Source: Vanilla planifolia (taxonomy: Eukaryota; Streptophyta; Magnoliopsida; Asparagales; Orchidaceae). From it: a stretch of 64,000 nucleotides of DNA. Made by a program: the position numbers and the translations under genes. This document shows positions 12,801 through 24,800 of the stretch, piece by piece; within the stretch, counting starts at the first letter, position 1; every line of letters begins with the position of its first letter. Under the pieces are notes generated by a model. That model was not told the origin of the DNA and searched no databases. It saw only the letters and a list, made by a program, of their open reading frames with translations. The stretch covers positions 17,455,501-17,519,500 of the forward strand of contig CM043869.1 in assembly GCA_023846275.1 (NCBI GenBank), read 5' to 3'.

Positions 12801-15800
12801 TAAATTTTAAGTTATGGGGATATATGGTAAGATATGGGTTAGCGGGATGATCAAGTATAATGGCCATTCTTTAAGGAAAAAAGCTTAGTGAGAAATTTTG
12901 TCGCCTTTTATTATGGGTCTACTTTTTATCTCGCCGACCTTTTGAATGGACCTTATCTACTTCTTTAGAGGAAGTTGGCTTGTGAAAGCCTTTTGTCCCT
13001 TATTATGGGATTACATATTTTCACTTATTATGTGGGTATGGGTCATCATTTATTGGAATTTAGTAATTACATCTTCGCTTGTAGTAAACCTACTGGGTTG
13101 GTCTACGAAAAAATTATTAATACCTTTAATATGCTCAATAATAATATTAAAACTATTTCCTACTATGTAATCAATAACTTTAATCATCCATTTTCAGATA
13201 ATTTATTTTCACTATTCAAGTAATAAAATGCAATAATTGTCTGGCAATCAATTCTAAGTGTAAACTCTTTTTTTGAGATAATAAATAATTTAAAATTTTC
13301 TAATGCCTTTATGGACATAAGAATTTAAATATTTGTACTTGTTATCTTAATATAATATATACCACTATCATACTTACTAATTAGTTATTATTTTTTACTA
13401 GCATATTTATGTGATTTAAATCTTAATGTTGCTCTCCATCCACCTATTCTATCGTCTGATTCTACAATTAACAATTTGGTAGAGGCAATTCTAGAGGTTT
13501 TAAAGTACGTATTATTTCTTTTATGTTTTGAACTAATCTTATATCTTCTTGTTTGAATATTTTTTCATCTTTTAATCTTGTTTTTGAATATAATGATCAT
13601 GTTAATTTATTTAGATTAGAAATAAAATTTCTTGCATAATTTATTCTGGCTAAAAAGATCATAATAATTTTAAATTATCTAAGCTATCTAATATTTCAAA
13701 GATATTCTTAGTTGTGATTGCAAGTCAATTTTTCTGTCTTATTACTACTCCAAAGAAATCTATTTTTCTACATCCAATTTTCATCTTTTTTTCTAAAATT
13801 ACTAAACCTTTTTATCAAGCCTTTGTAAAGAAAAGTTGTCAATGTTTGATTAAATATTAAGATATCATCAATATATGTATAAGAAATCTTTAGAAGCTTT
13901 AAAGATTATATCCATTTTTTCCCCTAAAAAATATAAGAAACATTTTTTAGACCAAAATGCATAACGGTCCTTTCGTAATGTCCATCTGGTACTACAAAAG
14001 GATATCTAGAGTTTGCCATATTTTTTTGATCTAATTTGTCAAAGTCTTGATTTTAGGTCAAATTTACTATAAACAAACATATGTTTAATTTTAATTATTA
14101 AAATTTCTTTATAAGGAAAAAAATTTATCATCCTCTATATTATCATTAAGCATTTTGCAGTTGAAAATCATTCTATTTTTCCCACTTATTATCTCACTAT
14201 GAATTTATTATAAACACTCTAGTTTTATGAGAACTAGTAGCTTCTATGATTAAACCTAGTGATAATAATTCTATAATATGTTTTTTAAATTCACTTTGTT
14301 CATATGGTGTTGCTTTTGTTATAGCACATGTTATTCTTATATCTAGGTTTATAATAGCAATTTAACAAATATCAGTGCTTCCATGGATGTTCCTTATGAG
14401 ATGTTCTCCTATTATCACGTCCCTTAGTAGATCATCTAATAAAGGTTCTATTTTGTTTCTAAATTGTTCGATTTGGTTTAATTCTAAGGCTGCTTCTAGA
14501 CATTCGTTTTCTTCAAAAATTTCATCTTCTAAGATTATTTCTTCAATTACTTTTATTTCTTCTATTAATTTCGGTATTATTAGGATGTGATCAGCTTTCT
14601 TAAATAAGGTTACTAAGGGTTTTTAATAATTAATCCTCCGAACTGATTATTTACAAAATTCATGCCAATAAAAATTTGCATGCTACTTTCTTTTTTAGTC
14701 TACTTCTCCTGAGATGCATGATTTAAAATCTATACTTACAAGAAACATTAGTAAATAATAAAAAAAGTGATGTAATAACTAAATCATACAACAAAAACCA
14801 TCGTTTACAACTATGTTCTACATTGCACAAATTATGAAAAACTTCTAATACTTACTTTCAAATTAAGAATTGCTTTAAAACAAACTACTAACATGCCATT
14901 ATTAAAATTTATTACATCATATAATAATAATGATTTTGAGATTGTCATGAAAGGAATGGAAACCAAGGCTGATTAAGTTCAAAATGAATATGAATGTTAG
15001 ACAACAAGTGGGAATCATTTAGAACCATAGAGATCAAGTTTGGGATCCATAATAGACAAAGAAGCAAGTGCAAAAAGATTTTAAAATTTGATCATCAAAG
15101 CACAAAGTTCAAATCATCTAATTAGCCATTTGAGCACGATAATAAAAGACAAAATTCTTGCTATAATTCGATCAATGTGCTTTTGCCAGAAACAACAAAA
15201 AAACAAAATCAAATTAAACAAACTTAAAAGTTTAAACACTTTGTGATAAGATTTACTGTAGGAATAAATTTAATTTAAATTTATTTAAAATCCAAGATAG
15301 ATAGAGATTGGATAGAATTCATGATAGTTCTACTTGCAATTTGATTTAGGATCAAAAAATAAGATAATCAAGGGTATCTTTATATATATCGTAGGATGGC
15401 CCATAAAAAAGGCATAAAGCCAAGAGTAACTCGGGGCATTGACTTCTACTTACGAAGGCAAAAGGAAGAAACAAACAAGAAGGAAATCAACTCAAAAAAA
15501 ATCCTATGAATATTAAAGGGAGCCAAATTGGAAGGTGAGCATTTTCAATAAGGCTCAAAGAATCAAACCTAACTAAATCTTAAATTCAAGATGAAGACTC
15601 TTAGCCCTAAAAAACGTTTTTTCCAAACACTATGTTGAGAGACCTATCATTGAAACCTTTCACAAAAAAGTTTCTTTAGAATCAAAAAGACCATTTCACC
15701 AATAAGTTCAAGGGTGAAAGCAAAAGAAGGGGAAAAGGATAAGAAATAAGTGAAGGAAACAAAAACAGGGGATAAAAAAGATAGAAAAAGGTTAGATGAG

Positions 15801-18800
15801 CAAGAGAAGGTTAACAAAAGTAAGCATCTTGCAAAATGTGATTTAAGCGTCCTCATCCATGAGATAATTGCATTTTATGGCGAGAAAAGGAAATCTCTAT
15901 CCTGTCTTCTACTTCCTTGCAGTTAATTAATGGTTTATAGGCAATCAAGTTGACGATCAGACTAGAAGTATACAAAAAATACACAGCACCAAAATATGAG
16001 ACATTAGCATTCAAAAACACTAGCATAAATGGAATCATAAATTGACTGAAACAGATCCACTAAATGATACAGAAGGTAGAATCTTAAGGCAGTGCTAGCT
16101 AATTCTCAGTTTCAAGCTGACAAAAGCACTACAACCAATTTTTAATTATTTGGTAATTATGCCATTGGATTACATGTAAAAAAGCACATCAAGAAGTACA
16201 GTACATACAGCATTCTGAAGCATTTCCTCCATTATATTTGTAGCCCAGCGCCATTGACCAGCACGGCCATGTGCATTGATTAATGCATTGTACGTTTCAA
16301 CATCAGGTTTGCATCTATCACCAATAACAAAAACAGTAAGGAATAGTGCTATACTACCAATAACTATGAGAAGATAAAACTTGTTAATTTTCAACAGACT
16401 AAGGCTACGAGTGGTTCCTATTTTCCTGATCTTAATTAATTGTTCAGAATTGATCAAATCTAAAAATTGATTTAGAAGAAAAACAAAAAATGGAGGTCTC
16501 AGTCAATATCATGCCAATAAATTTGCAGAGTAACTTGGCTCCCTATTTGATCATAATAAAAGGGTAATTACTAATCTCAATTGCTAAGATCCTCGAAACA
16601 TGAAGCTTGTAGGGATAAGACAAGCAATGGATCTGTTACATTTCATGCAACTTGGTTAAGTTTCAGTTGGAAAAAATCCTAAAATTCCGAGATAATTAAA
16701 AAACAGAACAGTTGACAGAAATTAAAGAAAGAAAGTTTATGCAATGGATCTGTTAGGTTTCATGAACTTGGTTTTTGTATCTTTCTACTAAGAGTTTATT
16801 GAGGATCTTCTTGGTGATTTTATAGAACTCACATAGGAAGATCACAGTAAAACTTTTAATACTCATACCCACATATTTTGCATTAAGCTCAGCCAATAAA
16901 TATGCTCAACAGAAAAACACAACACAGAAATCAGAGAAAGAAAGAACTTTTGAAGTGTTAATAGAGGTATTTAACAAAAACTACAGAGCAAGGGAGAGAA
17001 CACATCTCTATAGAATAACCACATATACCTCTACATCTCTAATATAGAGGGAAAGAGTAAGTAAAATAGCATACGTGAAAAGACTACAAAAGCATGGCAG
17101 ACAAAACAACAACAGATGAACAAATAAACTGCACCGTGCAGTCTTCTATGGACAAAATAAGGTAATCCAAGCCACCCTTACATCACATCTGACCACCCCA
17201 GGAAATTCGAGGTCTACATGTGCTATTGGGGTGAAATCTTAACTGCTTGGCAAGCCTCCAGATTGAGTCTGGAAGTGAACCAAAACCCAAAAATACGCCT
17301 AGAACGTTCATAGTGATACACAAAACCCTCATGAACTACTAGACGAATCCTATGGTGAAATGGAGTGTACGAACAATTTCTAAATGCATATATAACTATA
17401 AAGTATGGCAAAACTATGAGGTTTCCTAAGATGAATCGTGATAAACATGCTGCTCCTCAGCAACAAAATGACATTCATAAAACCTTCAATGCGTGATGGG
17501 GAGAGTCTAGAATCACCATGTTAAATCCCTTCCCAACCCCCCCAAAACCACTCATCATCGAGTGTAGACATGTACTAAGGTGTAGGATCTAACACTCAAA
17601 TCACCTAGGCTACCATTAATATTTGATCCTTCTATACATTCTCTATTAGGTGTGATGGGCCATCAAGTATAGTCGTGGAAAAAATTGTCACGTCAACTCT
17701 GGATGATAATCCAAAGGATACTAGAAATATGACAAGATGTTCTAAATAATGATAAGCTAACCCAAAAATGAAAATTGTTATCCAATAATGATTTCTACCT
17801 TTAGGTCCACCAAAGATATAAGTAAAGGGAGCAAATTAGATGGAGTATATGGTACTGGGGTAAAGGTGGAATAATCTTCCATCGAATATCAACAAGTGTG
17901 GGAAAAGTGGGTTAAGAGAATATAGCAACAACAAATCTCCAAGAGTAGAGATGAAAGAGGCTTGAAGGAACCTAAGTAATACACACAAAGAGCATAAGTG
18001 AAGCATGATTATCAATCCTATGAGCCCAAATTAGTTCAACTATGTTTTGATGATAATAAATCAATCAAATAAATTTTAATGAACAACTAAATGTATGTAA
18101 GAGAACACTAAATAAGTGATCATAAAGAAGATCCTTAAAATGAAAACTACTTAAAAAATGGTGAAGGATCAAAGATGCAATACAATGAAAGGTACAGTCA
18201 AATTAGGAATATGATATGTTAGATCTTTGTATAATTGACTTAGTATATTGTCTTAAGTGTATTCGAATACATTTGCATAGCCTTAAAAGTTAAAAGGTTG
18301 GATTTTGTATAAATTTCAAAACACAATTTGCATTAGAGTTTTTTTTTTGTGGTGTACACTACATTTACTTGAAGACTTTAACTAAATTGAAACCACATAA
18401 AAATATAAATTTAATTAGCAAAATGTCTATAGCACATGAACCTATCATACTATCATATTAAGTGTTGATAAACATCAGACTCTCTGATAGCAAAATCTAT
18501 TATTTAAGAACAAACCCTAATTTGAGAGTCCATCATCCAATTAATCATTCAATGACTAGTTCGAAGACAGACAAACCATCTAAGGCTCGAGTCTTAATAA
18601 AAAATATAAATTAGTCATAGAAATGTTTTGTCAAACAACCATCGAACCATCCAATAGACATCTGATAATCATTCGATGGTGCACCCAATGAGAGGCTAGA
18701 TTATCTAATGGAAATTTATAAAAATCAAGTAGAAAATAAGTTTTTATTGGAAGACCATTGGACCATCTGCTGAACTATACGATAGGTACCAAATAAAAAT

Positions 18801-21800
18801 ATAATTTGTATAAAAACTTTATCGAACCATCCAATGGATTGTCAAAAGAAATTAAAAAATTAGATTTTTGCATATCAAAGTATCGATCTCATAATTGGAC
18901 AATTCAACTAGTCCTAATGGCTAGTTTCACTAAACATTCCTAGAAAAAAAAATTTGATTTTAAATGTTGCAAATGACCCATTTGACATTGAAGAAGACTT
19001 GAGAAAGGTTGAGGAGGTGATGGGCATCTAGCAAGACACCTGAGAGACTTTAAGGAAGTTTAAACAACTTTAAACATCTATAAGGAAGACGCTTACCCTA
19101 TTACACTAATAAAAAGCTTTACATAGTTTACATTTAATTGCTAAAGAATACATTGTTGATCATTTGGCAAGACCCATTGTTGCTACTATGGAGAAGCTCA
19201 TAAAATTTGAATTTTTTGCTTTTTCTTTCATGCATTTCTTTAATTGTATTATATTTTATTTTGCTATGGTTTTGAATTGTGCATCACACTTAAAGTCTCT
19301 TGTAAACTTCTCTTTGCAAAAATTTTCTTACCCAATTCACCCCTTTTTTGGGTGTTTCATGGGTTAGCAATGTTCCCAAAAATATAGAGGATCAAGATTT
19401 GGAACATCACTGCTATGTCATAAGATGCAAGGTAATGAAAAAACTTGTGGGCGTATTAGATAAATCTAGGAAGCAAAGGTATAAAAGTGACACCATCCCT
19501 AGTTACGTCATGATATACAGCTTGTAGGACTGTGCCTGGGGTTGAACACCAAAGCAAGGATGAAGCAGCTCAAGCATGGATAGTATAGACACAAACTATA
19601 GTTCAATTTTTTAAGTAATAAGTGCATATCCTATAGGAGAGGAAACAAGGATACAATTCATTCATCAACAAGGGCGTAGTTAACTCCTCGAAAATTAATA
19701 TACTCCAGAGAAATGATGAATTATGATTCAAAGTTAGACTCAACATGCAATAATCCCTCAATAGATTTAAAAGTAATGGGACGTATAAATGTAAGACTAT
19801 GAAGGCTGGTAGATCGATGGGAATTGACAAAGGACAGGTATTGGGCTCCATTGGCTTTGGTGTTGATATGGCAAAGTGGCAAAGGATAGTCGGTCAAGAG
19901 GTATACTCAAGAGGCAACTTAGGAGTGAACTTAAGATTAGCCTTTCGCAATATGATAGAAAAGTACAAATTGAGAACAAGAGTAAAGGCTATAGTGGTGC
20001 TAGTAATAGAAACAGAAAACACTTGGAAAATGGGATAGGAAGAAGAGGTAAAGGCTTTAGGTTGGTGTTAAGGGTGTTGGCTTGTAGGCCAAAGCTAGAG
20101 TTTTAGTGGGCAGAGATTGTAGAAGTGGTTTGTGTAAGGCTTTCGGGAGGGTTTAGGTCACGCACATCGTGTAGGTATACAATCAACATGCAATCACCAC
20201 TAAGGTATGTAACAGATGCACTAAATAACCATATTTAACCCAAGACTATGTCAATGGTGAAAAAGTGTTACAACATCACAATACAACTAGCCATTATATG
20301 CTCCATAGGAAACAAAAACAAGACATGTCTATGTCACCTCTAGAACTACCCCTCAGTTTAAGGATGAGGTACAAATTGTAAGTGGAGAGTGTAGATCATC
20401 TATTGAAAACCAAGCTAACCATACTATTATCACTAATAAAAACTCAAAGGTTATAGTCACTACATTGCATGTGGGTGATAAATAGCTATACCAAATTGAA
20501 ATCACAAGTAGCAAGGTGAGGAAAAAGGAAATAAAGTTTAGGTGAAGTTGCACGGTAAACCCATGGCTATGATCACATTCCTAGGAGATTGTTTACATTG
20601 TCAAGTTTCCCAACAGAAACTTAAACCCAGATAGTAATAGATGCCTCAACAGCCCATGAGTTCCTGGACAGAATTAAGTGATAGACATTTTAGGCCTTAA
20701 ATAACAACATAAATATAATATATTGATTTTAATAATAAAAACGATTCAAATTTTCTTATCAAAATAAGCAATGCAATCTCAATTGCACGCACTCCAACAT
20801 GCTGTAATAGACACAACCTCCACGTGACCAACTACTGTATTAGGTACATATAAAGCTTTGGCAGCAAACTCCAGAAATGAAAGTTTCCAAACAGTAGGTT
20901 AAATACTTCCACAACTCAAGTAACACAAGACACGATATAGTTTTTGTTAGTTTGACAGCTATAGTAGTAAATGGTTTTCTTTTTCCACGAAAAAAAAAAT
21001 GCAACTTCTTCCAAACTTTAGGCTCCAACAAGCCAACAAAGAGGCAAAAGCAAGAATTAATACACTCCAGCAAAATGAAGACACCAAATAATGAATGAGA
21101 GTTGCCACAAAGAGTTAATAGTTGGAAGAAAATAAGGGGAACACACAACGATGATTTGAGCTAGTACTGTTGGCTGCTAGTAAGCAACACAGTACCTAAG
21201 CTTTAGAGGGTGAGTTTGTTCTTGTTCTTTTCCTCTCTATCATCCAGACGGGCTACAGTAGAAATCAGTGGAAAGCCTGATTTAGCATTTCAAGAGCTAC
21301 GAGGTGGACCATCTTTCCTGCTTTTCATTTACTGGTGAGGCTATGAAAGCTTGAACGATGATGATGTCACTTTCAGCAGCTAACAAAGGTGATGGTAATG
21401 ATGGAAATAGGCAAAGAATGTTGGTGGGACAAAATCTGGCTCATTTCAATCCAGATTTCTGGTGTTGAATGGGAGAGGAAGGCTGAAGGAGATGCCAGAT
21501 CCCAGGGTGGCATATAGGATGGTTCTGTCGTCACATCTCTAACTGGTTCGGTAATGGGTTTTTGATTGAAGTGAATGTGGAGGCTTCGGTTTGAAGGCAT
21601 AGATACTTAGCCTCCTGTCTAGATTATGAATTTTCCAAACACCCAATTTAGACTGACCAAAGGCAAATAAATTATTAGAATTTGGTGGAGGAAATTATTA
21701 GAATTTGGTGGAGCTCAAAATATGAAAGTTGTGACTCTTACTTCTAAAGAACCTTGCCAAATTTCAGCTGAATTAGCTTAAGATGTTTTGATAAAATGGC

Positions 21801-24800
21801 TGCAACAATTCAATGTAACCATGGCCTCAAATAGATTCTTCATTTGGGGCATTTGGAACTCCTGCTTAAAGGCTGAATTCATGAAACTTGGATATGCTAA
21901 GTCTCACAAGATTTTACTGAAAGAAGCCGGAAATCCCAAGATAAGTGAAATATCGAAAAGTTTGATTGTGAAGCAAGATGGGTTATTATCTTTCTATTTA
22001 GGGTTTGTTTAGGATTTTCTTTGTAGTGTTATAGAATTTATAAAGGATGGCAATCATAATAAAATATCCAACACTTATATTCAAATATTTTGCACAAAGT
22101 TCAACACATGAACATGTTCAACACAAAAATACATTGCAGAAATCAAAGAAAGAGGGAACTTTTGAAGTGTTAATGGAGGTATTTCATAGAAGCCTGAGAG
22201 CAAGCATTAGAATATGGCTCTGTTGCATCAGCACATACGATAGACATCTCTTTGAAGACACCAAGCAAAGAGGTCGAGCATCTCAATCTCTTCACTAGGA
22301 ACTTGGATACAACACAACAAACAAAAGGACATCATGGTTTCATTCCAAAATTTTGGTGAGTGCTTACAGCAGCTTAAAAGTACCCTTTCTCGGCCAAGTG
22401 AGGGCAAACAAAATAGCACAAGCGAGATGACCAAAAACTCAAAGTACACTGAACAATACTGGGCGGTCCACTGAACCACATTATGCATTCTCCTATGGAT
22501 AGTGCAGCACAGTCTCCTACAGTATGCACTGGATGATCGAGGGTACCTTTATCCGGGTAGTCAGATGGCATAAATTATCACATCAATGTTTGCTCCATCT
22601 TAGGTAATTGGAGGTAAGTGCTAAGCAGTTTGAGTGAAACTCCATAGAATCACATCTGAAAGCAAACCCAAAATTATATCTAGCACATCCACACGAATAC
22701 ACATTCGCTAGACAAATGACAAAATCCCTTAAGATGGATTCCAACAAAAATATAGTGCTCCTCAGCAGCAAAAGTGTTACACCCCATTTTTTCCTAGGCT
22801 GATTTTTGACATACATTTTTTTTTTTTTTTTTTTTACATATAGACAGCTCAGATCGTCCCATACCAACCTGAGTAGCCTACGAAAAACATAGGATATAAC
22901 ACATCATTACACACCTACTTTCCTTAACAATGTGGATCCCATCTCCCGGGTACACCGTCAAATCAGGTTCATGACTCCTGAATTAACAGATGGACTCGCG
23001 CAATGTTACTCCTACTAGACCCCATACTCGTAACCCATACCGGTAGGAGAACCGATCTAATAGAAGTCTGAATCCCCACGGTTAAGTTCCATAGTCATGT
23101 AATGACCTCACCATCAAAAATAAGATACATAACATCCACAGATAAAATATGGCACTCCACACACTATACCACTAAGACAATAAAGTAAAACAGTGAATGG
23201 AAACTACATCACAAGAATAAGATCCAAGTCCAACAAATACAATATCATCCAACTAGATACATAAGTCAGAATCACCCTCACATATTACATGACATAAGAA
23301 TAACAGTCTCCCTGAATACATCCAATAGCATCAATCACACTAACCAAAATGCCTCAGAAAATCACAGATCAGATATCCTCCACTAGCCTGCTGACCACGA
23401 TCCCACCTAATCTGGGTGGCGTCAAGACTGTCGAGCCGCTGGAAAAATATAGATAATAAAGGAGTGAGCTACGCCCAGTAGGAAAGACAGCTAGTAAAAA
23501 CTCACATGCAAGAGAAGGATAATAACAAGGGTATAGGAATACAGCATAACAATGTATGGTGGAAAGGCACTCTCAGTTCCAGACTCCAACCAACCACAGT
23601 CACCCCAGTCACACCAGAGTAGCTCTCCTCTGGACTTCCAGGTAGCATGCCAGTGGGATCGCCCATCTCAAAACATGCATGGCGCTTAGGCAAAGCATGC
23701 CAGTGGGATACGCCCATCTCGAAACACGCATCATAACGCCTAGCACCCGACACCTCAGCGTCTATGTAGCATGCCAGTGGGATTGCCCATCTCGAAACAC
23801 GCATGGCGCCTAGGCAAAGCATGCCAGTGGGATTGCCCATCTCGAAACACGCATCACAACCTAGCCTGGGGTTCCAGGTAGCATGCCAGTGGGATACGCC
23901 CATCTCGAAACACGCATGGCGCCTACCAGTCACATGTATACTGTGGAAGCTAAGTCTGAACCGCACAGTTACCTACCACAACTACCCTAAAACATCATAT
24001 AGGGTCTATAGTAGTCCGGTCCAATATGCCAATCCGTGAAATATGCCAACACTGAGTAAACTGACTCAAACCATGCCATTGCCATCCAAGCAACACAACT
24101 GTACCAAAATTCTGACTATTCTGGTAGCACTTACCCAAGTGTCACACTTCCTTCCAACTAATCCAGCTACACTGAATTTATGAATAATTTCCAACAGTCA
24201 ATTTCAACTTGGCTATGTGATTTCCAAAAATCAACTTTTTCTCACTTCAGGAAATTTTTAAATTCCAAAATCAATTTCCGCCCTTTATCCATTTTCCGAA
24301 ATTCGGAATAAATTTCCAAATAAAATTTAAATTCCACATATATCCTTTTTCCGAAAATTCGGATTAATTTCCGAAATTAAATTTTCCTCCGCGCCGCGCC
24401 GTTCGTCCGCGCCGAATCTCCTGAACCGGATCTCGCCACCGGTTCGGGTCTTCGCGCTGAATCGAGAACCCACCGGCCGAATATTTAATCCAAATTTCCA
24501 GCCGACGTTTAGCATTTAATTATTAATAAATATTGAATAATTACAATTACTTAATTAACTAAACCGTAATTAATCTAATCCATCTCCTTCCTCCGCCCGG
24601 CGCCCGCGAAACCCTAGCCGACGATTCCTCCAGGAAAATTCCGTTTCCCCCGTCGATTTTCGGCGACCGAGATCAAGGAGAAACAAAATCCGATGTTCGT
24701 ATTATCCTAATGTTTCAATAATGCCACTAATTTCTAATGTTCAATCAAAATTTTCGCCGAAGTTTCATCCGATCCCCATTTTAACAATCTATGAAATTAA

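Larger units (their letters stand above)
2250..16208 (-). other. EMB2654 intron 3, about 14 kb
   Basis: Bounded by the donor GTATGT at 16208 and the acceptor TTGCAG at 2250. It contains a Copia remnant, a 292-bp tandem duplication, a compact LTR element and a pararetrovirus fragment. The stretches 2250-3430, 4040-5670, 6270-7430 and 14720-16208 are AT-rich and show nothing I can name. Confidence 0.88.

Noticed and set aside
16315..16457. Upstream extension of the exon-3 open frame (MINSEQLIKIRKIG)
   Set aside because: It lies before a good acceptor, is hydrophobic and unrelated, and the spliced product matches the family without it.
19799..20106. Overlapping plus-strand frames as a protein gene
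   Set aside because: Two overlapping frames with Arg/Lys-rich, patternless translations in repeat-like DNA; no homologue recognised.
23502..23966. 154-codon minus-strand open frame with repeated ACFEMG motifs
   Set aside because: It is produced by the tandem array of the solo LTR, whose units happen to stay open; there is no start context, domain or homologue.
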